Positions 32,599-42,147 of a stretch of 64,000 nucleotides of DNA are shown here, piece by piece. Origin of the DNA: Raineya sp. (GTDB taxonomy: Bacteria > Bacteroidota > Bacteroidia > Cytophagales > Thermonemataceae); assembly GCA_025454915.1 (NCBI GenBank), contig JALONN010000005.1:62001-126000 (forward strand), read 5' to 3'. Each line of letters starts with the position of its first letter. Positions within the stretch are counted from its first letter, which is position 1. The notes below the pieces were generated by a model. That model made no database searches. It saw nothing but the letters and a program-made list of their open reading frames with translations, and was not told where the DNA came from. The translations under genes were made by a program, and so were the position numbers.

Positions 32599-35500
32599 TT
32601 ATTTTAAACCATTTTCACCTTTTCTGAGCAACTCTTGGATTGCTCTTTCTAATTGCTGGTCTTTACCTTTTAATAATTGAGCAGGCTCATTAGGGACTTT
32701 TACATCTGGCTCTAATTGAGTGTTTTCCATATATTTTCCTTGCATATCAATCATACCTATTTGTGGGATACCAAAAACAAGTGTAGGGTCTATCTGTGTT
32801 TCCCACCAAACGGCTGTTCCAGTTCCTGGTACGGGCATACCCACTGTTTTTCCTATTTCATAAGATTTGTAGGTAACAGGGAATAAATGAGCATCTGAAT
32901 AATTACTTTCGCTCATCAGTACAACAGATGGTTTAGACCATTTACGCATGGGTTCTACACCCATTTTTTGCTCACGTGGCACCATTTCCATATATTTTTT
33001 ACCACTCAAAAATGTGGCTAAATCGTCGTGTAACCATCCACCACCATTAAAACGGGTATCAACCACCAAACCTTCTTTAGCAATATGTTTTCCTAAAACA
33101 TCATCTACAACAGTTCTGTAACTGGGGTCGTTCATACCACGTACATGGACATATCCAATCTTTCCACCCGAAATTTTCTCTACTTCTTTCGCCTGACGAG
33201 CAACCCAGCGTTTATAGAGCAATTCACTTTCCTCACCTCTTGAAATAGGTTTCATAGATTCCTCAAAACGATTGTTGCTTTTTGGGTCAAAAACAGAAAG
33301 TAAAATCAACTGATTGGCTTTTCTATTCAGAAGTGTATTGAAATCCTGCTCAGGAGTAATGGATTCTCCATCAATCTTTTCGATAACCATACCTGCCTTA
33401 ATCTTAGATTGAGCATTATCAAGAGGACTACGAGCAATAATTTCAGCTATTTTAACACCATTGCCTTTATGAGAATGGTCAGGAAAAATACCCAAAGAAG
33501 CTGTTGCATCTGTATTGGCTGTCTGTGGAGAATACCTACAACCTGTATGTGAAGCATTTAGCTCTCCCAAAAGTTCAGAGAGCATTTCAGAAAAATCGTG
33601 ATTGTTGTTGATATGAGGAATAAAACGTTTGTATTCTTTGTAGTAAAAATTCCAATCTACTTTGTGCAAATCTTTTACATAAAACTTCTTCACAACCTGT
33701 CTCCATGCATGGTCAAAAATGTATGATTTTTCAGCTACATAATTCAAATTCATTTCACCTCTGATATTGATAGGTTCTTTTTTGCCACTTTCAGCATCAA
33801 TTTTTACAATATTGCCATTAGAAAGTACAAAAAGGTGTTTCCCATCCTGACTGATTTCCATATCAGTTCCTGCATTTTTAGCAAGTAGTTTAGTTTCTTT
33901 GGTGCGTAAATCTGTTACCCATAGGTCGTTATCTTTTTCAAAACGAGCCAGATAAAAGAACTTTTCACCATCTTTTGAAAGCACAGCATCCGAAAGGCGA
34001 GAAGAGTGTATGGTAAGTCTTACTTTTCTGTTTTCTAAATCTTCCAAATCAAGATTGAAAGCTGTATTTTCTTTAGGGCTTGTGGCTTCTGGTTGTTTAT
34101 TTTTCTTGTCTTTTTTGCTTGTTTCAGTACTTTCAGGCTCTTTTTTATCTTTCTTTTCTTTGTCTTCTTTTTCTTTGAGCAGAGCAAATTCTTCTTTACT
34201 TAATTTAAATCTGTCAAAGGCTTGTTTATCAAAAAACATAGCATATACATCAGTTTCGCCACCCCAAGAACCATGATTTTTCATGCCATCTCTATCAGAG
34301 AACCACATCATCATTTTACCTCCCATAGCCCATTTTGCACTATTATCGCTGTATCCGCTTTGAGTAAGGTTGATAGGTTCACTTTTTCCATCAGCATGAA
34401 TCAGAGCTATTTCATTCATAAAAATCTGCCCACCTTTAGGTACAAAACTAGAAAGCAAACATTTACTGTCAGGTGACCAAGTAAAATATTGATCTCCATC
34501 AGAATATGAATAATTATACTGGCTAGGTAAAACAGTACGACTAGCTTTACTTGCTAAATTATAAACTCTTAGTGTTACACGTTCTTCTAAATAAGCGATT
34601 TCTTTCCCATCAGGAGAGAAGATAGGCTGAAATTCTTCAGCATCAGTAGCAATAATAGCATCTTCTTTAAGTACTGTAGAAGCATAAAAATAAGGTTCTT
34701 CTTTGCGTGTGATACTTGTATGATAAATATTCCAATTATTATTTCGCTCACCTGCATACACAAGGCTTCTTCCATCAGGACTAAAACTTAAACTGCGTTC
34801 TTGTTCAGGGGTATTGGTAATACGTTTGGTAACGCTACCATCAACAGAACTTACAAAAACTTCTCCACGAAAAATAAAAGCGATTTCTTTCCCATTCGGA
34901 GAGGTTGTAAACTCGGTTGCACCTCCTGTAATGGATACAATTTTTTCTGTATTCAAACGACTATCCGTAGCTATTTGGATATTGAGTTTTTGAGGTTGAG
35001 AACCTTCTTTCAGAGTATAAATTTCTCCATTCCAGCTAAAACAAAGTGTTCCGTTGTTGGCTTGTGAAAGAAAGCGAACAGGGTGTTTCTCAAAATTCGT
35101 AATTTGTTTGGCTTGTGAACTTGGAGCAATACTTGTTTTCCAGATATTAAATATTCCTGACTTTTCACTCAGAAAAAATACTTCTTGTGTACTTCCAGTA
35201 GCAAAAATAGGGTTTCTGTCTTCACCTTCAAAACTTGAAATCTTATTATAAGACTGATTTTGTGTATCATATACCCAAATATCTCTTGTTACGGATGAAG
35301 TATGGTGTTTTCTCCACTTATCTTCATAACCTTTCCAGTCTTGATATACAATTTTAGAGCCATCCGAACTATATCTTGCACTTTCAGCATTCAAATCTAA
35401 GAGCATTTGTGCTTGTCCACCTGAAACGGCAACGCTATACAGTTGTTCAGTTCTTGGGAACTGCATATTTTCAGATTTTTGTTGTCTGGCACTCTGAAAA

Positions 35501-35883
35501 ATGATGTTTTTATTGTCTGTACTGAAATCAGTTGGAAAATCGTTGGATGAATGAAATGTAAGGCGTTTTGCTTCTCCACCCATTGCAGGCATCACAAACA
35601 CATCAAAATTGCCATATCGGTCTGATGCAAAAGCAATTTGCTTTCCATCTTTGCTCCATATGGGCATAAAATCGTGAGATTCGTGAAGAGTAAGAGGTAC
35701 AGCAAGCCCTCCAGTTGCACTGGTTCTGTATAAATCACCTTTGTAACTGAAAACAATGGTTTGCCCGTCAGGCGAAATAGCTGGATAACGCATCCAAAGA
35801 GGGGTGTCTTGAGCAAAAGCATTGAAGCTTAGCCAACAGCCTGCTAAAGAAGCCCACATTCGGGATTTAAAAAGTTTGAACAT
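32599..35883 (-). CDS. Tricorn-like S41 protease with beta-propeller
   Basis: 1094 residues. Signal peptide to SFNAFA, then WD40/PD40-type propeller repeats (PAISPDGQTIVFSYKGDLYR, PIWSKDGKQIAFASDR, FSPDGRSLVYAG and others; ~25-570) with a Lys/Glu-rich insert (~590-640). A helical C1-like region precedes a PDZ domain (~780-870, IIARSPLDNAQSKIKAGMVIEKIDG). The C-terminal S41 protease domain has VDTRFNGGGW and a nucleophile candidate Ser in MSESNYSDAHLFP. It probably degrades peptides in the periplasm. The lone gene has its own terminator. Confidence 0.9.
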   Translation of the reverse strand: MFKLFKSRMWASLAGCWLSFNAFAQDTPLWMRYPAISPDGQTIVFSYKGDLYRTSATGGLAVPLTLHESHDFMPIWSKDGKQIAFASDRYGNFDVFVMPAMGGEAKRLTFHSSNDFPTDFSTDNKNIIFQSARQQKSENMQFPRTEQLYSVAVSGGQAQMLLDLNAESARYSSDGSKIVYQDWKGYEDKWRKHHTSSVTRDIWVYDTQNQSYNKISSFEGEDRNPIFATGSTQEVFFLSEKSGIFNIWKTSIAPSSQAKQITNFEKHPVRFLSQANNGTLCFSWNGEIYTLKEGSQPQKLNIQIATDSRLNTEKIVSITGGATEFTTSPNGKEIAFIFRGEVFVSSVDGSVTKRITNTPEQERSLSFSPDGRSLVYAGERNNNWNIYHTSITRKEEPYFYASTVLKEDAIIATDAEEFQPIFSPDGKEIAYLEERVTLRVYNLASKASRTVLPSQYNYSYSDGDQYFTWSPDSKCLLSSFVPKGGQIFMNEIALIHADGKSEPINLTQSGYSDNSAKWAMGGKMMMWFSDRDGMKNHGSWGGETDVYAMFFDKQAFDRFKLSKEEFALLKEKEDKEKKDKKEPESTETSKKDKKNKQPEATSPKENTAFNLDLEDLENRKVRLTIHSSRLSDAVLSKDGEKFFYLARFEKDNDLWVTDLRTKETKLLAKNAGTDMEISQDGKHLFVLSNGNIVKIDAESGKKEPINIRGEMNLNYVAEKSYIFDHAWRQVVKKFYVKDLHKVDWNFYYKEYKRFIPHINNNHDFSEMLSELLGELNASHTGCRYSPQTANTDATASLGIFPDHSHKGNGVKIAEIIARSPLDNAQSKIKAGMVIEKIDGESITPEQDFNTLLNRKANQLILLSVFDPKSNNRFEESMKPISRGEESELLYKRWVARQAKEVEKISGGKIGYVHVRGMNDPSYRTVVDDVLGKHIAKEGLVVDTRFNGGGWLHDDLATFLSGKKYMEMVPREQKMGVEPMRKWSKPSVVLMSESNYSDAHLFPVTYKSYEIGKTVGMPVPGTGTAVWWETQIDPTLVFGIPQIGMIDMQGKYMENTQLEPDVKVPNEPAQLLKGKDQQLERAIQELLRKGENGLK

Positions 35884-35973
35884 ATAAGCACAAAAGTTTG
35901 GGTTTAATAGATAAAAAACAGATTCTATAAAACGCTTCTGGGCTTATGTTCAGTATATAAAGATTTGTTTTTT

Positions 35974-36990
35974 TTAAGATAAATGTTGCTTGATAACTTT
36001 AGAAATAGCTTCAAATTCAAGAAGAAAGCCATCATGTCCATAAAAAGAATCTATTTCATGATAAGTAGCATGAGGGATGTGATTGGCTAAAAATTTCTGT
36101 TCATCGACAGGAAATAAAATGTCGGAACTAATACCAATGACAGCCGTTTTGGCTTTGATAGCTCCCAAAGCATTTTCAATATTTTCTCTGTTTCGGGTTA
36201 CCTGATGGCTATCCATTGCCTTTGAGAGCGTCCAATAGGCAAAAGCGTTGAAACGCCTGATAAGCTTTTCACCCTGATACTGCTGATACGAAGATGCTTT
36301 GAAATCATCTGTTTTTTCAAAATCTTCTTCTTTTTGAGTTTGGTTATAGGTAAACTGATTGCGATAGGAAATCAGGGCGATAGCTCTTGCTGCTTTTAGA
36401 CCAAGCATCCCAGCTTGTATGTGGTTGTATTTCCAAGAATAGTCAGCTTCAATAGCCATCCTTTGAGCCTCATTGAAGGCAATTCCCCAAGGTGAATGGA
36501 AGGCATTGGTTGCTAACAAGACAAGGTTTTGAAATACCTGATTATTCATAATAGCCCATTCCATTGCAATTTGCCCACCCAAAGAGCCTCCCAAAAGTAA
36601 ATGAATTTGGGGTAAATCGAGATGTTTACGAAGTAACTCCAAAGAATTTGCTATGTCTCTGATGGTAATAAGAGGGAAATCGTGAAAATAGGGACTTTGC
36701 GTGTCTGGGTTGACAGATAAAGCATGTGTAGAGCCATAACATGAACCTAAATTATTAGCACAAACAATGAAATAGCGTTCAGGGTCTAAAATATTACCTT
36801 TACCAAACAAACCTGACCACCAGTCCGAAACGTCAGAATTGGCTGTAAGAGCATGAATGACCCAAATAACATTGCTTTTTTCGGCATTTAATGTACCAAA
36901 AGTATGATAGGCAATTTCTAATTCGGGCAATACTTGTTTATTTTCTAAAGTAAAAGGTTGTTGATAATGAAAAATAGCTGGCTCTGTCAT
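35974..36990 (-). CDS. metX: Homoserine O-acetyltransferase
   Basis: 338 residues, alpha/beta-hydrolase fold. Nucleophile Ser136 lies in LLGGSLGGQIAMEWA. The Asp is in ISSDILFPVDEQ (~289) and the His in YGHDGFLLEFE (~319). Oxyanion and substrate motifs VIHALTANSDVSDWW and NNLGSCYGSTH are characteristic of MetX. It makes O-acetyl-homoserine for methionine synthesis. Some members use succinyl-CoA, which cannot be settled here. No metY or metA gene is adjacent. It faces away from the small gene at 37057. Confidence 0.92.
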   Translation of the reverse strand: MTEPAIFHYQQPFTLENKQVLPELEIAYHTFGTLNAEKSNVIWVIHALTANSDVSDWWSGLFGKGNILDPERYFIVCANNLGSCYGSTHALSVNPDTQSPYFHDFPLITIRDIANSLELLRKHLDLPQIHLLLGGSLGGQIAMEWAIMNNQVFQNLVLLATNAFHSPWGIAFNEAQRMAIEADYSWKYNHIQAGMLGLKAARAIALISYRNQFTYNQTQKEEDFEKTDDFKASSYQQYQGEKLIRRFNAFAYWTLSKAMDSHQVTRNRENIENALGAIKAKTAVIGISSDILFPVDEQKFLANHIPHATYHEIDSFYGHDGFLLEFEAISKVIKQHLS

Positions 36991-37056
36991 ATCAGAATTA
37001 GGAATTTTGCGTAAAAATATGTTTTTTTAAATTATGAACCCTAAAATCTTACAATT

Positions 37057-37404
37057 ATGCAAATCCATTATGCTTTATTTTTGGCTCATCCTGCTTCTAA
37101 TCCCCCTTTTAATATCGAATTGGGCTTGGATGAAGGTAAAACGCACATTTTAGAAAATTGTTTGCATATTCCTGATGGAGTAAGGAGAATAGAAAGTTTC
37201 GTAAAAGAAAATCAGGCTGTTTTGTTGCCTCATTTTACACTTGTATATCCCATTTATATGGAGGCTATGGGTACAAGTGCCGAAAATACCATGTTACAAA
37301 TTGCATGGCTCATTAAAGATGAAGCAGATGCAAAAAAATGGGTTTTTGATAGAGTAGGTGGGCTGACAGGTAAAAAGCCTCAAGATTTTGTGATTGATAG
37401 ATAA
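37057..37404 (+). CDS. Conserved-looking hypothetical protein
   Basis: 115 residues, soluble, no signal peptide: IHYALFLAHPASNPPFNIELGLDEG at the start, mixed alpha/beta, ending VGGLTGKKPQDFVIDR. I do not recognise a family. It lies divergently from metX (66-bp gap) and 100 bp before radA in the same direction. Codon use looks like that of neighbouring genes. Confidence 0.55.
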   Translation: MQIHYALFLAHPASNPPFNIELGLDEGKTHILENCLHIPDGVRRIESFVKENQAVLLPHFTLVYPIYMEAMGTSAENTMLQIAWLIKDEADAKKWVFDRVGGLTGKKPQDFVIDR

Positions 37405-37504
37405 AAAAATACTCCTCCATAAAATTACGTAGTAGATACTGACTTTTACTTTTAACTTTTGGAAAATTTTAGACCCTCCAAAAGTTTTTCAAATAAAAAA
37501 TATC

Positions 37505-38875
37505 ATGGCAAAAGCAAAAAGTACATATTTCTGTCAGAGTTGTGGATACCAATCCCCAAAATGGTTAGGTAAATGCCCTTCCTGTAATCAGTGGAATACA
37601 TTTGTAGAAGAATTGGTTCAGAAAGAAGAACCTACCAAAGGTAGTTGGAAAGTATCTTCTTCAAATAAATTAACAGCTAAACCTCGAAAAATAGATGAAA
37701 TCAATTTTGAAGAACAACCTCGTTTGGTTACTCAAGACAAAGAATTGAACAGAGTACTTGGTGGGGGCATTGTGGCTGGTTCTTTAGTGCTGATTGGTGG
37801 TGAGCCAGGGATAGGAAAATCTACTCTTATGCTCCAAATTGCTTTGAGTTTGCAGGGCTTAAAAGTTTTGTATGTATCTGGAGAGGAGAGTGAGCAACAA
37901 ATTAAAATGAGGGCAGAACGTTTAGAACAAAAAGGTGCTGATTGTTATTTGCTGACAGAAACTTCTACACAAAATATATTTAAACAAATTGAAGGCTTAG
38001 AGCCTGATATTGTGGTCATAGACTCTATTCAAACGCTTCATTCTTCGTTTATCGAATCTTCTGCTGGAAGTATCTCGCAGGTACGAGAGTGTACAGCCGA
38101 GCTGATGAAATTTGCCAAAGAAACAGCTACACCTGTATTTCTGATTGGGCACATTACAAAAGAAGGAACCCTTGCTGGACCAAAAGTTTTGGAACACATG
38201 GTAGATACTGTCTTGCAATTTGAAGGTGATAGACATTTGGTTTACAGGATTTTAAGAACTACTAAAAATCGCTTTGGTTCTACTTCAGAACTTGGTATTT
38301 ATGAAATGGTGGGAACTGGCTTGAGAGAAGTCAGCAATCCTTCAGAAATACTCATTTCACAGCGTGAAGAAAGCCTGAGTGGTGTGAGTATTGGGGCAAC
38401 TTTAGAAGGAAACAGACCCTTACTCATTGAAGTACAATCACTTGTAAGTCCATCAAACTATGGAACACCCCAACGTAGTAGCACAGGTTTTGATGCCAAA
38501 CGTTTGAACATGCTTTTGGCTGTTTTAGAAAAAAGGGGAGGTTTTAGGCTGGGTACACAAGATGTATTTTTGAATATTGCAGGAGGTTTAAGGGTTGAAG
38601 ACCCTGCTATAGATTTGGCTGTATGTTGTTCTATTGCATCATCTCATGAAGATATTCCTACAAATCCTAAAATATGTTTTGCTGCTGAAGTAGGGCTTGG
38701 AGGCGAAATAAGAGCTGTTACCAAAATAGAAAACAGAATTACAGAAGCCGAAAAATTAGGTTTTCAGACCATCTACATTTCAAAATATAATCTAAAAGGT
38801 TTGAATTTATCTAATACTAAAATACAAGTAAAAGCATTCAGCAAACTGGATGAAGTTTTTAGAGAGATATTCTAG
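37505..38875 (+). CDS. radA: DNA repair protein RadA
   Basis: 456 residues. N-terminal zinc finger C10, C13, C24, C27 (FCQSCGYQSPKWLGKCPSCN); Walker A GGEPGIGKST (98-107); the RadA-specific KNRFG motif (~254-258); then a Lon-like C-terminal domain with ISIGATLEGNRPLL-type start (VSIGATLEGNRPLLIEV) and AAEVGLGGEIR. It is a branch-migration helicase in recombination. Its stop codon shares the palindrome CTAG (38872-38875) with the stop of the convergent FecCD gene. Confidence 0.95.
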   Translation: MAKAKSTYFCQSCGYQSPKWLGKCPSCNQWNTFVEELVQKEEPTKGSWKVSSSNKLTAKPRKIDEINFEEQPRLVTQDKELNRVLGGGIVAGSLVLIGGEPGIGKSTLMLQIALSLQGLKVLYVSGEESEQQIKMRAERLEQKGADCYLLTETSTQNIFKQIEGLEPDIVVIDSIQTLHSSFIESSAGSISQVRECTAELMKFAKETATPVFLIGHITKEGTLAGPKVLEHMVDTVLQFEGDRHLVYRILRTTKNRFGSTSELGIYEMVGTGLREVSNPSEILISQREESLSGVSIGATLEGNRPLLIEVQSLVSPSNYGTPQRSSTGFDAKRLNMLLAVLEKRGGFRLGTQDVFLNIAGGLRVEDPAIDLAVCCSIASSHEDIPTNPKICFAAEVGLGGEIRAVTKIENRITEAEKLGFQTIYISKYNLKGLNLSNTKIQVKAFSKLDEVFREIF

Positions 38876-39876
38876 AAATTTCTTCGTTTCAAAATAATCC
38901 AAATGACCAAAGGTGAGCCTATCAATGCTGTAATGGTGTTGATAGGCAATGCAAAATTAGGATAAATAATATTAGATAAAATATCGCAACCTAACAACAC
39001 AATTGCCCCTAAAATAGCAGATGAAGGGATGAGTATCCAATGATTTTGCGTTTTGAACACACTTCTTGCAATATGAGGAACGGCAATGCCTATAAAGCCA
39101 ATAGGTCCACAAAAAGCAGTAGTAATACCAGCCAGTGAGCCAACCACCACAATTAAAAGCCAACGAAGTTTTTTGGTGTTGACACCCATGCTTTGAGCAT
39201 ATTTTTCCCCAAGCAAAAGAATATTAAATTTTTGGGCATTCATCAGTATAAGGATGTATATCCCCAAAATGATGATAGTCATGATAATAATTTGACTGTA
39301 ATTGGTTGCTCCTAAACTACCAAATGTCCACCATAAAAAATCTCGTATCTGTTCTGGGCTACTCATAAACTGCCATAAACCGATGAGCGAAACGACCAAA
39401 CTACTAAGCATCAAGCCTACAATGAGTAAAACCACATTGTTACGAACTCTTAAACCTATCAAAAGCATGATAAACATAACACTCATAGCACCTGCAATGG
39501 CTAAGAATGCGATAAGACCATAACCACCAATTCCTAAATTTTGTAAACTCACCCAACCCAGTCCAGAGCTGAGGGTAATAGAGGCTACACCCAAACTTGC
39601 ACCAGCAGAAATGCCTAATTCAGAGGGACTTGCGAGGGGATTTGCAAAAAAGGTCTGCATCAAAAGACCAGAAACAGATAAAGCTACCCCTGCTAGAATA
39701 GCTGTAAGAGCTTTGGGCAGGCGAAAAGCAAGAATAATCTGATTCCAAATCTCATTTTCTTGTGTACCTGCAAAGGTTTTTAGAATTTCTAAAGGGCTAA
39801 TAGCCACTGAGCCAATGAGCAAATCGCCTAGAAAAAGACCAAAAAGCAAGATAATCAGCAGACCAAAATACTTCAC
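38872..39876 (-). CDS. FecCD-family ABC transporter permease (iron/siderophore/B12 type)
   Basis: 334 residues with about ten helices. Family signatures: LRLPKALTAILAGVALSVSGLLMQ near the start (split: RLPK...AGxALxxSG), NPLASPSELGISAGASLG, and GPIGFIGIAVPHIAR with HxxR near the C-terminus. It imports Fe-siderophore, haem or cobalamin. Neither its ATPase nor binding protein is adjacent. It overlaps the upstream barrel gene by 4 bp (ATGA), so the two form an operon. Confidence 0.88.
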   Translation of the reverse strand: MKYFGLLIILLFGLFLGDLLIGSVAISPLEILKTFAGTQENEIWNQIILAFRLPKALTAILAGVALSVSGLLMQTFFANPLASPSELGISAGASLGVASITLSSGLGWVSLQNLGIGGYGLIAFLAIAGAMSVMFIMLLIGLRVRNNVVLLIVGLMLSSLVVSLIGLWQFMSSPEQIRDFLWWTFGSLGATNYSQIIIMTIIILGIYILILMNAQKFNILLLGEKYAQSMGVNTKKLRWLLIVVVGSLAGITTAFCGPIGFIGIAVPHIARSVFKTQNHWILIPSSAILGAIVLLGCDILSNIIYPNFALPINTITALIGSPLVIWIILKRRNF

Positions 39877-40658
39877 TTGGGATTAATTTTTAGATATGTT
39901 GAAAGCCCAAGATTGAAAAAATTGTAATCAGAAAGAGGCTGGTTCAAATCGCCTCCAAATGAGGCATCCAACTGATAACGTTTTTTGATAATATAAATAA
40001 TACCAATATTAGCTCCATCTGAATTCGGAAATGAGTTGAAATATTTTTGTCCGAATACCTCAAAATAAGTATAGAATCCATTAAAAACATTAGCTCCCAA
40101 GCCAAGAGTATAATTAAATTGAGAGAAAGACTCTCCATTTCCTATTTTGAGGAGGCTCCAACCAGCATTAGAAAATGTATATATTTTAGGTGTAATATTA
40201 TACTGGAAAAGTATTTTGGAAAAATGTCTTAGAATATTAGTTTCAAGGGTAGTAGGAAAAACAGGTATTTTACTTCCCCACAAAGCACTCAAAGCAAATT
40301 TTTGATGGCTTGGATTGTTGATTCTGTATTTCAGACCTAAAGTAATAGGTGTGAAAGTATAATAAACAGTTGGATTGATAGAACTCAACAAAGAAAATGA
40401 TTTTAAATATTCATCTGCCAATCGTGCTTCTAAACGCTTTGTGAGCCCATAACGCAAAGATATATTGTAGACAGGGCTTTTTAAAGAATAACGATTTTCT
40501 TGAGAATAACCAAGTTCAGCAATTAAAATCCCTTTGGGTGCTGTAAAAGCCGAATAACTCACACTGGGTCTGTCTGTGGCTATTTCGTAGGTAGTGGAAT
40601 CTTGACTAAAACTCCAAAATGGTAAAAAGAAAAGAAATAATAAAAGAAGTTTGTTCAT
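39873..40658 (-). CDS. Predicted outer-membrane transporter/barrel co-transcribed with FecCD
   Basis: 261 residues from the ATG complementary to 40656-40658, where a signal peptide begins (MNKLLLLFLFFLPFWSFSQ). The text YEIATDRPSVSYSAFTAPKGILIAELGY is the pattern of the MetA-pathway phenol-degradation/transporter-like barrel family, followed by ~12 amphipathic strands. The downstream 4-bp overlap with the FecCD gene suggests a joint role in uptake across both membranes (inference). It is too short for a TonB-dependent receptor. Confidence 0.7.
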   Translation of the reverse strand: MNKLLLLFLFFLPFWSFSQDSTTYEIATDRPSVSYSAFTAPKGILIAELGYSQENRYSLKSPVYNISLRYGLTKRLEARLADEYLKSFSLLSSINPTVYYTFTPITLGLKYRINNPSHQKFALSALWGSKIPVFPTTLETNILRHFSKILFQYNITPKIYTFSNAGWSLLKIGNGESFSQFNYTLGLGANVFNGFYTYFEVFGQKYFNSFPNSDGANIGIIYIIKKRYQLDASFGGDLNQPLSDYNFFNLGLSTYLKINPK

Positions 40659-40696
40659 AAATGACTGTGGCGTTTTATACAAAACGCCACAATTTA

Positions 40697-41305
40697 CTAT
40701 AATTTTTTTCCTAATTCAAAAACTCCTTTCTGAGAATTCCAAATGAGTTGAATCTGGGTATATCTGAACTCTTTTGCATATTGTTGGAGTTTCGCCTTAT
40801 CCAAATTATCTTCTGGAAATATAGGCTGTGGACGTAAACGCACTACCATGACATTGCCATTACGAGGCAATACATAGTCAATTGCAAATTTATGTAAGTA
40901 TTCTTTGGGTGGTAAAGGTTTAGTAGTACCCCAGAAAGTATCATAACCTAATAATAACAGAATTTCGGGTAATTCAATCCAATTACCTTTTTGTTCTTTA
41001 TAAAAACGTGTTGAAAATACACTTTCATATTCTTTGCCACCATTTTCATAATATCTATAACCATAAATTTTTGAACCATCAGCCTTTGTAAAAGCAATAA
41101 AAGACTGTTCTGTGGTCATATCAGATATATTCTCAATATTAATAAAAGCATCACTATTGCTGGCATACAAACGATTGTTTGGTAGATCTTTGAATTGTGT
41201 ACCTGGTTGTTTGTAAGGGAATTGTTTAAACAAATCGGATATATTTTGAGCAGTACAAGCCCAAATAACGAAATAAAATACAGGAAGAAGTGCTAATTTG
41301 TTCAT
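40697..41305 (-). CDS. Exported hypothetical protein
   Basis: 202 residues. Hydrophobic start MNKLALLPVFYFVIWACTAQ is a signal peptide with a possible lipobox (VIWAC). The mature part contains FAIDYVLPRNGNVMVVRL and ends FRYTQIQLIWNSQKGVFELGKKL. The family is not recognised. It is 38 bp upstream of the barrel/FecCD pair on the same strand, so it may be the first gene of that transcript. Confidence 0.6.
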   Translation of the reverse strand: MNKLALLPVFYFVIWACTAQNISDLFKQFPYKQPGTQFKDLPNNRLYASNSDAFINIENISDMTTEQSFIAFTKADGSKIYGYRYYENGGKEYESVFSTRFYKEQKGNWIELPEILLLLGYDTFWGTTKPLPPKEYLHKFAIDYVLPRNGNVMVVRLRPQPIFPEDNLDKAKLQQYAKEFRYTQIQLIWNSQKGVFELGKKL

Positions 41306-41478
41306 AGCTTTAAAGTTTGAGAATTAAATTCTAATAACTTATACGTAAAAAAGATATTGAAGGTTTACAAAAAAACAAGATTCTATAAAAAACATTGCTA
41401 TTAGCTGTGATTTTTTTGATTGTCATGCGAATAATGGAATAAAGTTCAATTTTACTGAAAAATATCAATAAAAATTTA

Positions 41479-41508
41479 TTGATATTCAATAAATTTTTAC
41501 TACTTTTG
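41479..41508 (+). promoter_or_regulatory. Promoter of the ankyrin lipoprotein gene
   Basis: TTG (41479-41481), 19-nt spacer, TACTTTTG (41501-41508); ATG at 41543. Confidence 0.75.
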
Positions 41509-41542
41509 TATGAATGATGTTAAACCTTAAATTCAAAGAAAA

Positions 41543-42133
41543 ATGAAATTCAAATCTTGTTCTCAGATTTTTACAGTAATCCAAATAATTTTTTGTTTTA
41601 CGCTCGTATCGGCATGTCAAGGAAAACAGAAAGAAAGTAAATCAGTTGCATTAGAAAAAACAGAAAAATCAGCTACAAAGCCCAAAGTAGATTTGCATAC
41701 AGCAGTCATGAAAAATGATATAGAGTCTGTAAAACAGCATATTGCTTATGGTTCAGATTTGAATGAAAAAGAACCTTTCGGAGGCTCAAGTCCTTTGATC
41801 ATTGCCTGTTTGTTTGGTAGAACTGAGATAGCAAAATTATTAATCAATTCCAAAGCAGACTTGAATTTACAGAATAATGATGGCTCAACACCACTCATTG
41901 TAGCGGCTTTCTTTTGTCGTCCTGAAATCGTAAAAATGTTATTAGATAAGAATGTGAATAAAAATATTAAAAATAAATATGGACAAACAGCCTACGACTC
42001 TGTAAAAGCTCCTTTTAGCGAAGTAAAACAGTTTTATGATATGATAGGTAAAAGTTTAGAGCCTATGGGTTTAAAATTGGACTATGTTTATATCGAAAAA
42101 ACGAGACCACAAATTGCCAATACTTTAAAATAA
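41543..42133 (+). CDS. Ankyrin-repeat lipoprotein
   Basis: 196 residues. The signal peptide with lipobox (LVSAC, Cys ~25) is followed by a charged linker and about three ankyrin repeats (DLHTAVMKNDIESVKQHI; SSPLIIACLFGRTEIAKLL; STPLIVAAFFCRPEIVKMLL). A C-terminal helix with KYGQTAYD follows. Ankyrin lipoproteins mediate protein contacts in the periplasm; the partner is unknown. It is 14 bp upstream of the acyltransferase gene and probably co-transcribed. Confidence 0.82.
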   Translation: MKFKSCSQIFTVIQIIFCFTLVSACQGKQKESKSVALEKTEKSATKPKVDLHTAVMKNDIESVKQHIAYGSDLNEKEPFGGSSPLIIACLFGRTEIAKLLINSKADLNLQNNDGSTPLIVAAFFCRPEIVKMLLDKNVNKNIKNKYGQTAYDSVKAPFSEVKQFYDMIGKSLEPMGLKLDYVYIEKTRPQIANTLK

Positions 42134-42147
42134 TATAAATCATATTT

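Noticed and set aside
36991..37056. SAM-sensing riboswitch ahead of metX
   Set aside because: Only ~66 bp separate metX from the divergent gene, too short for a known SAM riboswitch, and no conserved core was seen.
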